Origin: Alistipes sp.
GTDB lineage: Bacteria; Bacteroidota; Bacteroidia; Bacteroidales; Rikenellaceae
Reading direction: 5' to 3'
DNA length: 64,000 bases
NCBI GenBank assembly: GCA_017465575.1
Contig: JAFTVX010000018.1
Span: 1-64,000, forward strand
Position numbers and translations under genes: made by a program. This document shows, piece after piece, positions 8,346-16,226 of the stretch (the first letter of the stretch is position 1; the number at the start of each line of letters is the position of its first letter). The notes below the pieces were generated by a model. The model searched no databases and was not told the DNA's origin. It worked only from the letters and a program-made list of their open reading frames with translations.

Positions 8346-9590
8346 ATGGTAAGAATTAAGCCCTTTAAGGGTATCCGTCCTCCGAAGGAGTTGGCATCGG
8401 AGGTTGCATCACGCCCCTACGATGTGTTGAACTCAGTTGAGGCTAAGGCTGAGGCTGGCGAGCGCTCTTTGCTCCACATCATCAAGCCCGAGATTGATTT
8501 CGACCCCATCGCTGATGAGCACTCGCAGGAGGCTTACGAGAAGGCTATGGAGAACTTCCGCATCTGGAAGGAGAAGGGTTGGTTGGCACAGGACGACGAG
8601 GAGTACTACTACATCTACGCTCAGACTATGAACGGTCGTACTCAGTATGGTATCGCTATGTGCTGCCACTACGAGGACTACCTCTCAGGCGCTATCAAGA
8701 AGCACGAGCTTACCCGCGTCGACAAGGAGGAGGATCGTATGATCCATGTTCGCAACCAGAAGGCTAACATCGAGCCCGTATTCTTCGCTTATCCCGACGA
8801 TGCAGAGATCGACGCTATCATCTCGAAGTGGGTTAAGGAGCACGAGGCTGACTATGACTTCGTTGCTGAGGATGGCTTTGGCCACCATATGTGGGTTATC
8901 CGTTGCAAGGAGACCAACGACCGCATCACCGAGCTCTTCAAGGGTATTCCCGCTTTGTATGTTGCTGATGGTCACCACCGTACCGCTGCTGCTGCCCGCG
9001 TAGGTCAGGAGTGCGCATCGAAGAACCCCAACCACACTGGTGACGAGGAGTACTGCTTCTTCTTGGCTGTTACCTTCCCCGCATCACACCTCCGCATTAT
9101 CGACTACAACCGCGTAGTTAAGGACCTCAATGGTCTTTCTAAGGAGGACTTCTTGAAGGCTATCGAGGAGAACTTTGTAGTTGAGAAGAAGGGTGCTGAT
9201 ATCTACACTCCTAACGCATTGCACAACTTCGCAATGTACCTCGACGGCGAGTGGTACTCAATGACTGCTAAGGCTGGTACATATGATGACAACGATCCTA
9301 TCGGCGTTCTCGATGTATCTGTTCTCTCTAACCTCGTTCTCGACAAGGTTCTCGGCATCGCTGACCTCCGTACTTCGAAGCGTATCGACTTCGTAGGTGG
9401 TATCCGTGGTTTGGGCGAGTTGCAGAAGCGTGTAGATAGCGGTGAGATGAAGGTTGCTTTCGCATTGTATCCCGTATCTATGCAGCAGCTTTTCGACATC
9501 GCCGACACTGGCAACATTATGCCTCCCAAGACCACTTGGTTCGAGCCTAAGTTGCGTTCGGGTGTTGTTATTCACTCATTCGAGGAGTAG
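8346..9590 (+). CDS. DUF1015 family protein of the serine operon
   Basis: A 414-residue cytoplasmic protein. The N-terminus IKPFKGIRPP and ASRPYDVL (22-29) and the central ADGHHRTAAA (207-216) are hallmarks of DUF1015. The DGHHR signature resembles the nucleotide-binding motif of ParB-like folds, a fold that includes free-serine kinases (SbnI, SerK). Given its place behind serC and serA, a role in serine or phosphoserine metabolism is a reasonable inference, perhaps instead of a serB-type phosphatase, which is absent here. This is not established. Codon bias matches serC and serA, supporting one transcript. Confidence 0.9.
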   Translation: MVRIKPFKGIRPPKELASEVASRPYDVLNSVEAKAEAGERSLLHIIKPEIDFDPIADEHSQEAYEKAMENFRIWKEKGWLAQDDEEYYYIYAQTMNGRTQYGIAMCCHYEDYLSGAIKKHELTRVDKEEDRMIHVRNQKANIEPVFFAYPDDAEIDAIISKWVKEHEADYDFVAEDGFGHHMWVIRCKETNDRITELFKGIPALYVADGHHRTAAAARVGQECASKNPNHTGDEEYCFFLAVTFPASHLRIIDYNRVVKDLNGLSKEDFLKAIEENFVVEKKGADIYTPNALHNFAMYLDGEWYSMTAKAGTYDDNDPIGVLDVSVLSNLVLDKVLGIADLRTSKRIDFVGGIRGLGELQKRVDSGEMKVAFALYPVSMQQLFDIADTGNIMPPKTTWFEPKLRSGVVIHSFEE

Positions 9591-9605
9591 TATTTATTGT
9601 GAAAA

Positions 9606-9687
9606 GCCGCAATCTGCGGCGCATCACTAAAAGTAAGAGACTTCGGGCTGTACTAAGGTACTATCCCGAAGTCTCTTCTTTTGTGAT
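9606..9687 (+). terminator. Two tandem stem-loops ending the serine operon
   Basis: A GCCGC/GCGGC hairpin (9606-9610 with 9616-9620) is followed by a long imperfect hairpin. The latter has a perfect 13-bp stem, 9635-9647 with 9665-9677, and outer pairing ATCAC..AAAAG with CTTTTGTGAT. Its loop contains a further GTAC/GTAC pairing. Confidence 0.65.
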
Positions 9688-9778
9688 ACACCACATCTCA
9701 CGACTTTTGACAATAAATCAGGTTGTGCCGACTGGAAGGTTGATAGAGATAACAGAGATAACAGGGACAACAGGGAAA

Positions 9779-9930
9779 GATATACCCGACTTCGTTGTTG
9801 TCTCTCTCGTCCCTTTCGTCTCTTTCGTCTCTCGAAAATGTGTTAAAATGAGTTAAAATGAGTTACGATGGGTTAAAATGCTTTTTCAGTGGAAGTTTTC
9901 TAATAACTAACAACTAAAAACTAAAAACTC
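9779..9930. repeat. Dispersed intergenic repeat, copy B
   Basis: The 415-base gap between the DUF1015 gene and yicC holds the hairpins above, a short run of AGAGATAACAG-like units (9748-9775), this repeat, and the yicC promoter. The repeat shares with copy A the CGACTTCGTTG start, pyrimidine-rich CGTCTCTTT units, GTTAAAATG units, TTTTTCAG-T-GGAAGTTTTC and a TAACTAACAACTA tail. Confidence 0.65.
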
Positions 9931-9938
9931 TCTTTCCC

Positions 9939-9969
9939 TTTGCTCTTTCATCTTTTTTATCTATCTTTG
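9939..9969 (+). promoter_or_regulatory. Promoter of the yicC-gmk-nadD operon
   Basis: TTTG at 9939-9942, a 19-bp spacer, and TATCTTTG at 9962-9969. The leader to the ATG at 10006 is about 30 nt. Confidence 0.65.
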
Positions 9970-10005
9970 TAGATTGAATTAATGTATATTAATATTGAAC
10001 GATAT

Positions 10006-10878
10006 ATGATAAAGTCGATGACAGGCTTCGGTAAGGGCGAGGTCGTTTGTGGAGACAAAAAGTTTCGTGTAGAGTTGCGTTCGCTGAACTCAAAGCAGCT
10101 CGACCTCTCGATTAAGTTGCCTGGTAAGTACCGAGCAGCCGAGGCGGAGGTACGCAATATCATCACTCGCGAGTTGCAACGCGGTAAGGTAGACTGCTTT
10201 ATCACGGTGGAGACCGCTGTGGCAGAGACCTCGGCACATATCAACACCGAGGCTTTCAAGGCCTATGCTGCCGAGTTACGCAAGGCGTGTGGCGAGGTTA
10301 GCCTTGAGGTTGACGATAGCGCTCTTGTCCAGTCGCTGTTGCGCCTTCCCGATGTCGTTACCACCGAGGAGCGTGAGGTGTCGGCAGAGGAGATTTCGGC
10401 TATTGTAGAGGCGGCAAAGACTGCCGCTGCGGAGCTTAACGCCTTCCGAGTGCAGGAGGGTGCGATACTTATCGCCGACCTCCTTAAGCGCATCGACCTT
10501 ATCGAGCAGTACCGCCACGAGGTAGAGCCCTTCGAGAGCGCCCGTGTGGATACCATCAAGAACCGCATCCGCGAGAATATCGAGAAGCTTCAGCTTGAGG
10601 TAGACAACAACCGCCTCGAGCAGGAGATGATATTCTATATCGAGAAGCTCGATATCACTGAGGAGAAGGTGCGCCTTGACAACCATTGTCGCTATTTTAG
10701 AGAGGTGGCTGCCGAGGAGGAGGCGCCTGGTCGTAAGCTCGGCTTTATTGCGCAGGAGCTTGGTCGCGAAATCAACACTATGGGTTCGAAGTCGAACGAG
10801 GCAAATATGCAGCGCCTTGTAGTTAAGATGAAGGATGAGCTCGAGAAGATTAAGGAGCAGGTACTCAACATTTTGTAA
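10006..10878 (+). CDS. YicC family endoribonuclease
   Basis: A 290-residue protein of the YicC/YloC family, endoribonucleases reported to act on structured or small RNAs. The family start MIKSMTGFGKGE fixes the ATG at 10006; an upstream in-frame ATG at 9982 would sit almost on the transcription start. The conserved C-terminal block EKVRLDNHCRYF...GRKLGFIAQELGREINTMGSKSNE, which carries the proposed catalytic acidic residues, is complete. It is the first gene of an operon with gmk, as in many bacteria. Confidence 0.95.
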   Translation: MIKSMTGFGKGEVVCGDKKFRVELRSLNSKQLDLSIKLPGKYRAAEAEVRNIITRELQRGKVDCFITVETAVAETSAHINTEAFKAYAAELRKACGEVSLEVDDSALVQSLLRLPDVVTTEEREVSAEEISAIVEAAKTAAAELNAFRVQEGAILIADLLKRIDLIEQYRHEVEPFESARVDTIKNRIRENIEKLQLEVDNNRLEQEMIFYIEKLDITEEKVRLDNHCRYFREVAAEEEAPGRKLGFIAQELGREINTMGSKSNEANMQRLVVKMKDELEKIKEQVLNIL

Positions 10879-10900
10879 TTTATAGCCTTTTAGATAATAT

Positions 10901-11461
10901 ATGGGTAAGTTGGTGATATTTTCAGCACCGAGTGGCTCGGGCAAGACAACGATTGTCCGTGAGCTCTTGCAGCGTTTTCCGCAGTTTGAGTTCTCTATCT
11001 CTGCCACCTCACGACAGCCCCGTGGCAAGGAGCAACACGGCGTCGATTACTACTTCCTCTCGTCGGATGAGTTCCGCCAGCGTGTAGAGCGTGATGAGTT
11101 TGTAGAGTGGGAGGAGGTCTATGCCGGTACCTGCTATGGCACACTCAAGAGCGAGGTTGAGCGCATCTGGGCTAAGGGCAATGTTATCGTCTTCGATGTC
11201 GATGTTATGGGCGGTATCAGCCTTAAGCGCCTCTTTGGCGATGATGCCTGCTCGATATTTATTATGCCCCCTTCGGTCGAGGAGCTTGAGCGCCGTTTGC
11301 GTGGCCGTGGCACCGACTCTGAGGAGGTAATCCAGAAGCGTATTGGCAAGGCAGAGTTTGAGCTGTCGAAGGCATCGGAGTTCGACCACACGGTGGTTAA
11401 CGATGTGTTGGCAGATGCCGTGAACGAGGCTACGGATATCATCAATAACTTCTTAAAGTAA
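10901..11461 (+). CDS. gmk: Guanylate kinase
   Basis: A 186-residue P-loop kinase that converts GMP plus ATP to GDP, essential for GTP and dGTP supply. The Walker A motif SAPSGSGKTT is at residues 8-17; the GMP-binding ISATSRQPRGKE and DYYFLS blocks and the lid region (RRLRGRGTDSEE) are present. Length is that of the family. It lies 22 bases after yicC and three bases before the nadD reading frame. Confidence 0.97.
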   Translation: MGKLVIFSAPSGSGKTTIVRELLQRFPQFEFSISATSRQPRGKEQHGVDYYFLSSDEFRQRVERDEFVEWEEVYAGTCYGTLKSEVERIWAKGNVIVFDVDVMGGISLKRLFGDDACSIFIMPPSVEELERRLRGRGTDSEEVIQKRIGKAEFELSKASEFDHTVVNDVLADAVNEATDIINNFLK

Positions 11462-11469
11462 TAGTGAAG

Positions 11470-12285
11470 ATGAAAAAGCGTATGTTGCTATATTTCGGCT
11501 CGTTTGACCCTATTCACAATGGTCATATTGCGCTTGCCGAGTATGCATTAGATAAGGACATTGCCGACGAGGTGGCGTTGATTATCTCGCCTCAGAATCC
11601 CTTTAAGGCGGCTCTATTGCAGACGCCCGAATATACCCGATATGAGATGGCCGAGCTTGCTTGCAAGGAGTCGCGCTACCCTGATAGAATAAAGCCCTCG
11701 GTGGTGGAGTTTGTGTTGGAGAAGCCGTCGTATACCATCAACACCCTCGACTTCCTCAAAGAGTCGTGTGGTGCGGAGATGGAGTTTGCCATTATCACAG
11801 GCAGTGATATATGGGCTCGCTTCGATGAGTGGAAGGATTATGAGCGTATCTTGAACGAGTATAAGATATATGTATATCCCCGCAAGGGCTATGAGGTCGA
11901 GAAGTTTGCCGATAGGGTAACCATCTTGGAGGATGCACCATTCGTGGAGTTCTCGTCTACCGAGATTCGCGATAAGCGTGAGCGCAACGAGGATATTTCG
12001 GCTATGGTATCGCCCTCGGTTGCAAAGTATATTACCGAGAAGCAGCTCTGGACTCTTGCAGGTCGTATCGTGAGCCTCAATGCGTTGATTGATGCCAACC
12101 CCGAGCGTGATGACCTCTATGTCGAGCGTGGCAAGTGCTACTACCGCCACAATGAGTGGGGTAAGGCTATCAACGACTTCAACAAGGCGAAGCAGCTCAA
12201 CCCCGATAATGTCGAGGCTAAGCAGTTCCACGATGTTATCTACGAGATTTTGTCGTTCCGCTACAAAGATATCTATAACCCATAG
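11470..12285 (+). CDS. nadD: NadD adenylyltransferase with a C-terminal TPR-like extension
   Basis: A 271-residue protein (ATG at 11470; a GTG six bases earlier is possible). Residues 1-200 are a nicotinate-mononucleotide adenylyltransferase that makes deamido-NAD from NaMN and ATP: GSFDPIHNGH (10-19), TGSDIWARFDEW and the ISSTxIR-type motif FSSTEIRDKR. Residues 201-271 add a segment with a clear TPR pattern (LYVERGKCYYRHNEW..AINDFNKAKQLNP). NadD is usually near 190-210 residues, so the tail is extra. The tail may mediate protein contacts; its role is unknown. Confidence 0.92.
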   Translation: MKKRMLLYFGSFDPIHNGHIALAEYALDKDIADEVALIISPQNPFKAALLQTPEYTRYEMAELACKESRYPDRIKPSVVEFVLEKPSYTINTLDFLKESCGAEMEFAIITGSDIWARFDEWKDYERILNEYKIYVYPRKGYEVEKFADRVTILEDAPFVEFSSTEIRDKRERNEDISAMVSPSVAKYITEKQLWTLAGRIVSLNALIDANPERDDLYVERGKCYYRHNEWGKAINDFNKAKQLNPDNVEAKQFHDVIYEILSFRYKDIYNP

Positions 12286-12289
12286 AGCG

Positions 12290-12865
12290 ATGATTGAGAT
12301 TGATGATAAGATTGTGAGCCTCGACCTTTTGCGCGAAGGCTTTGCCTGCGATTTGAGCAAGTGCAAGGGTATCTGCTGTGTCGAGGGCGACTTTGGCGCA
12401 CCCCTCGATATCGACGAGGTGGACCTCTTGGAGGAGGAGTGGGAGAACTATTCGCCCTATATGACCGAGGAGGGTCGTAAGGCTGTCGAGGAGCAGGGCT
12501 TTATGGTTGTCGATGTCGATGGCGACTACACCACACCCTTGGTCGATAATGCCGCTTGTGCCTACGCCTTTGAGGAGAATGGCATCACTTTCTGCGCTAT
12601 CGAGCGTGCTTACCGTGAGGGTAAGTGTGGCTTTATCAAGCCCATTTCGTGCCACCTCTATCCCATTCGTGTCAAGCGTTTCCGCAATGGCTCAGCTGGC
12701 TTGAACTACCATCGTTGGGCGGTGTGTAGCTCGGCAAGAGAGTGTGGCAAGGCGCTCGGTGTACCTGTCTACAAGGGACTCAAGGAGCCTATCATTCGTG
12801 CCTTTGGCGAGGAGTTCTATCGACAGATGGAGCTTGCCGAGGAGATGCTCAAAGAACAAAAATAG
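12290..12865 (+). CDS. DUF3109 family cysteine-rich protein
   Basis: A 191-residue cytoplasmic protein. The start MIEIDDKIVSLDLL (ATG 12290) is four bases after the nadD stop. A cysteine cluster CDLSKCKGICC (24-34) and further cysteines in CAIERAYREGKCG, SCHLYP and VCSSARECGKAL suggest a metal-binding or iron-sulfur site; the pattern recalls the YkgJ/zinc- or iron-chelating families. Biochemical function unknown. Operon position between nadD and the M23 gene suggests constitutive expression. Confidence 0.88.
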   Translation: MIEIDDKIVSLDLLREGFACDLSKCKGICCVEGDFGAPLDIDEVDLLEEEWENYSPYMTEEGRKAVEEQGFMVVDVDGDYTTPLVDNAACAYAFEENGITFCAIERAYREGKCGFIKPISCHLYPIRVKRFRNGSAGLNYHRWAVCSSARECGKALGVPVYKGLKEPIIRAFGEEFYRQMELAEEMLKEQK

Positions 12866-12875
12866 AGATTAAGAT

Positions 12876-13901
12876 ATGAAAATTCAGAACTTTGTTGTTG
12901 CGGTTGTGGCGTTGCTCAGTGGGTCGGTTGCCGTGGCACAAGATGCAGATACTGTGAAGGTTGCGCAGGATAGCCTAAAGCGCGATAGTGTGGTGCGTGT
13001 AGAGCATCACCCCGTGCGCTCGGTGCCCACGCTGGGTAAGGTGTCGGTTATCGATACGCTCCCTACCGAGAACGAGGCGTTAAGCATTATTCTCTTCAAT
13101 AACAATACTTGGCGCTATATCCTCTCGGAGGACTACAAGGAGGATTCAACGATATTTACCGACCACTGGTCTACCGATACTATCCACGCCTTTTCGGACA
13201 TCCCTGTCGACTCGCTGCCCGCAGCTACGGCAATCAAGCTTGTCGACTCGTTGGAGAGCTATCACTTCCCCTATATGGGTCGTATCACCTCGCGCTATGG
13301 TATGCGTCGTGGTCGACCTCATCAGGGTTTGGACCTCTCGCTAAAGACTGGCGACCCCATCTATTCGGCCTTCGATGGCAAGGTGCGTGTGTCGAAGTAT
13401 GCAGGCAATTATGGCAATCTTATCGTCGTGCGCCACAACAACGGCCTCGAGACCTACTATGCTCACCTCTCGGAGCGTGAGGTAGAGGTTGGCGACTGGG
13501 TGGTTGCAGGTCAGCAGATAGGCAAGGGTGGCAGCACCGGCCGAAGCACCGGACCACACCTCCACTTCGAGGTGCGCTACAAGGGTAAGTCGTTTGACCC
13601 TGAGCGCATTATCGACTTCGTAACAGGCGATTTGCGCCGTGCCGAGCTACTGCTTAAGCGCCGACACTTCTCGCCCTATTCTAAGTTTGAGCAGAACTTC
13701 GACGACGAGATAGCTGCCGAGAACGAGGAGGAGGCAGAGCGTAAGGCAATCGAGGCGATGAAGTACCACACCATTCGCTCGGGCGATACGCTTGGTGCTC
13801 TTGCTCGCAAGTATGGTACTACAGTCTCGGCAATCTGCCGTCTAAACGGCATTAAGTCTACAACGACACTCCGCATCGGTCGTCGCCTAAGAGTGCGTTA
13901 G
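12876..13901 (+). CDS. M23 metallopeptidase with C-terminal LysM
   Basis: A 341-residue secreted cell-wall enzyme. Signal peptide 1-21 (cleavage after SVAVAQ). The LytM/M23 domain at about 125-245 has zinc ligands in RPHQGLDLS and HLHFEV and an additional YAHL histidine, so it should be catalytically active as a peptidoglycan endopeptidase, or possibly an activator of amidases. The C-terminal LysM (YHTIRSGDTLGALARKYGT...RIGRRLRV, about 295-341) binds glycan. Last gene of the yicC operon; ten bases after DUF3109. Confidence 0.95.
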   Translation: MKIQNFVVAVVALLSGSVAVAQDADTVKVAQDSLKRDSVVRVEHHPVRSVPTLGKVSVIDTLPTENEALSIILFNNNTWRYILSEDYKEDSTIFTDHWSTDTIHAFSDIPVDSLPAATAIKLVDSLESYHFPYMGRITSRYGMRRGRPHQGLDLSLKTGDPIYSAFDGKVRVSKYAGNYGNLIVVRHNNGLETYYAHLSEREVEVGDWVVAGQQIGKGGSTGRSTGPHLHFEVRYKGKSFDPERIIDFVTGDLRRAELLLKRRHFSPYSKFEQNFDDEIAAENEEEAERKAIEAMKYHTIRSGDTLGALARKYGTTVSAICRLNGIKSTTTLRIGRRLRVR

Positions 13902-13990
13902 AAGGAGTGTATAGATATTAAGATAGTGGCGTATGAGTGTAATCGCAATGTTACATCATACGCCACTACTATTTTATATCACATGGTTGG

Positions 13991-14551
13991 CTATATCGAG
14001 AAGATATTGCCAGTATATTGCACTGTATTGTAGAAGGGATTTGATATTGATAGGGTCGCACCACCATAGCGAGAATATATCTCCATGGAGAAGGTGTAGG
14101 TGGTGGCCGAAAACATCGAGGTGGAGAATGTTACATGCCAGCCATCGTGGGTCTGCTCGGTGGTTAGATTATCGACATATGTAAGTACATAGTTGAAGAC
14201 TACTGGATAGTAGGGCGGAGTGTAGCCCTTGAGGTAGGGGATGCAGACATCGACCTCGGTATCCCAAAATGCGACCTCGTAGTTGGGGTTGAGAAGGTTG
14301 CGCATCATGCCTGCGGGCATCTGCTGCATGGTCTGTGGCACGAAGCGGAAGTTGCGCGAGAGGACAAGCGAGTCGACATACTTTTCGTAGGCGGCAAGCC
14401 TCTCGGCACGCTTCTGTTGGCGTTGTTGTTGCTTTGCAGAGCGGTCGGCAGCTGTGGTGGCAGCTGCTTCGCCCTGTGCCTCGGTCGATACCACAAAGGC
14501 GGTGATGACCATCGTAGCGACCGAGACAAGGATAAAGATAGTTCGTTTCAT
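13991..14551 (-). CDS. DUF4251 domain protein, exported
   Basis: A 186-residue protein with an N-terminal hydrophobic segment (5-22) that is probably a signal peptide, then a Gln/Arg/Ala-rich charged stretch (33-55). A beta-rich DUF4251-like domain follows (NFRFVPQTMQQMPAG.. to the end). DUF4251 proteins are Bacteroidota-specific with unknown function. Downstream of the efflux operon on the same strand, with a stem-loop that reaches its start codon. Confidence 0.8.
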   Translation of the reverse strand: MKRTIFILVSVATMVITAFVVSTEAQGEAAATTAADRSAKQQQRQQKRAERLAAYEKYVDSLVLSRNFRFVPQTMQQMPAGMMRNLLNPNYEVAFWDTEVDVCIPYLKGYTPPYYPVVFNYVLTYVDNLTTEQTHDGWHVTFSTSMFSATTYTFSMEIYSRYGGATLSISNPFYNTVQYTGNIFSI

Positions 14552-14584
14552 AGGCGTAAAGATTTAAGAAATTCTCTACGCCTA
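14551..14584 (-). other. Stem-loop touching the DUF4251 start codon
   Basis: TAGGCGTA (14551-14558) pairs perfectly with TACGCCTA (14577-14584); the first arm includes the A of the ATG. It could slow translation, or separate the gene from the efflux operon. Confidence 0.45.
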
Positions 14585-14594
14585 TTCTCAAGAA

Positions 14595-16223
14595 TTATGC
14601 CGTAGGCGACTTATGGGCGTTGGTACGACGACGAATACGCAGACGACCCAAGATATCACGGCGCATAAGCAGTGCGATACGGCGGAGCGTAGGCTCGATA
14701 ACCTTTGTGGGGCGGATGTCGCTCTGGCGCAACGAGAGAATGATAAGCGAGGCTACGGCAAGGGCAATAAGCCAACCGTAAATCTCCTTCATCGCCTCGA
14801 TAAGGGCCTGAACCTGCACAGCACCATATATCTCGCCAAACGAGAGGTGGCGAATAGCATCGCTCACGCCATCAATCTCTGCTCCGAGCAACATCGCATT
14901 TCGCGACACGACATAGCGCAGAACACGACCTACGATAGTTGTGCCGATAACACCCGCCAACGCTGCACTAAACATATTGAGTGTGCCGACACCCTCGGTA
15001 AAGTGGTTGGGGAAGGGTAGTCGGGTAAGCGAGGTGAGCAACACGGCACTAAGTATCGTGTAGCCTGCCGAACGGGCGAAGATGGGCGGTATAAGCGCCT
15101 TGTAGGGTAGGTTGTAGTCGATGACGAAGTAGAAGTAGGCGACATAGAAGAGTAGGAGCGTGAAGCTGATAATCATCATTCGCTGATAGGTCCACTTTCG
15201 AACAGCAAAGGTGCGCCAACAAAATCCTGCACCGCACACAGTACCCGCCAAGGCAACCCAGTTGAGCGATATCATATTCTCGGCATCGTAGCCGAGGATA
15301 CCCTCCATCAGTGCATGCTCGAAGATATGCGACGGAGCAAGCAGAATATCGGCTACGATGGTGATGCCGATAACGATAGGCAACACCTTGAACGATAGTG
15401 TCTTGAACGACACAAATGGGTGGCGGATAAAGGCAGCACGCAGTAGGTTCATCGCCAACGATACGACAGCAAAGAGCGTAGCGGTGCGTATCTCGTCGCT
15501 CTGCCACCAGTCGTAGTGTTCGCCATAGAGGCAGATGAAGAGTATCGACATCGCCCAGAAGCCCCAAATCGCCATGCCGAGCCAGTCGATACCGAGCAAG
15601 GGGAGTCGGGGCATAACGGCGCAACCCTTGAAGATAAGGGTCGTTGTAAGCCATGCCACGATAAGCAGTGCGATGATAAACCAGTGCATATAGTGCCACG
15701 AAGCCCACACCGAGAAGTAGATGGCAGCGATACCCGACAGTTGAATACAACTATTGACCACTAGGTAGATATACGAGAAGAATACCGAGAGGTCGCGAGT
15801 TGGGGTTAGCCATAGCTGAATGGTGGAGTTGCACTCGAGCGTTGCCCACATACGGAAGAAGCCCGCAACGAGCGATACGCCAACAAGCAACGGCACCGAG
15901 GTGGTGTGCATCGAGATAAGGTTGGCGGCGATAAGCACCGCAAAGCATACGCCAAAGGCTGTCTTGGGTCTTACGGCACTACGCAGACGGAACATTATGG
16001 GGAAGAACAACGCCATACCCACTAACGAGGCATAGCCCGCCATCATAATATCCTCTTGTAGCAATGCCGTAGAGCCAACCATCTCGCCAGCAGCAGCCAT
16101 ATAGACACCGCCCGAGAGCTGCACGATGATGACCATCACGACGATTATCCACGGACGAAGTTTTTCGGGAACGAAATCCTTCATCTGCGGGATAGAGAAC
16201 GGCATTATAGGGTGTCCTCCCAT
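14595..16223 (-). CDS. MFS efflux transporter, EmrB/DHA2-like
   Basis: A 542-residue inner-membrane protein with about 14 hydrophobic segments, the layout of drug:proton antiporters of the DHA2 group. It is divergent in sequence; the family motif A is not obvious. It lies directly behind a membrane fusion protein and a TolC-type gene, so it is the pump of a tripartite efflux system, substrate unknown. The C-terminus is very basic (RRIALLMRRDILGRLRIRRR). The start at 16223 is three bases after the HlyD stop; an alternative ATG at 16205 has a GGAGG ten bases upstream. Confidence 0.9.
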   Translation of the reverse strand: MGGHPIMPFSIPQMKDFVPEKLRPWIIVVMVIIVQLSGGVYMAAAGEMVGSTALLQEDIMMAGYASLVGMALFFPIMFRLRSAVRPKTAFGVCFAVLIAANLISMHTTSVPLLVGVSLVAGFFRMWATLECNSTIQLWLTPTRDLSVFFSYIYLVVNSCIQLSGIAAIYFSVWASWHYMHWFIIALLIVAWLTTTLIFKGCAVMPRLPLLGIDWLGMAIWGFWAMSILFICLYGEHYDWWQSDEIRTATLFAVVSLAMNLLRAAFIRHPFVSFKTLSFKVLPIVIGITIVADILLAPSHIFEHALMEGILGYDAENMISLNWVALAGTVCGAGFCWRTFAVRKWTYQRMMIISFTLLLFYVAYFYFVIDYNLPYKALIPPIFARSAGYTILSAVLLTSLTRLPFPNHFTEGVGTLNMFSAALAGVIGTTIVGRVLRYVVSRNAMLLGAEIDGVSDAIRHLSFGEIYGAVQVQALIEAMKEIYGWLIALAVASLIILSLRQSDIRPTKVIEPTLRRIALLMRRDILGRLRIRRRTNAHKSPTA

Positions 16224-16226
16224 CGC

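Noticed and set aside
9599..9856. An 85-codon frame after DUF1015
   Set aside because: It runs through the two hairpins and repeat copy B; no protein-like composition.
12089..12289. Upstream extension of the DUF3109 frame
   Set aside because: The 67 residues are Ser/Thr-rich out-of-frame nadD sequence; the family start is at 12290.
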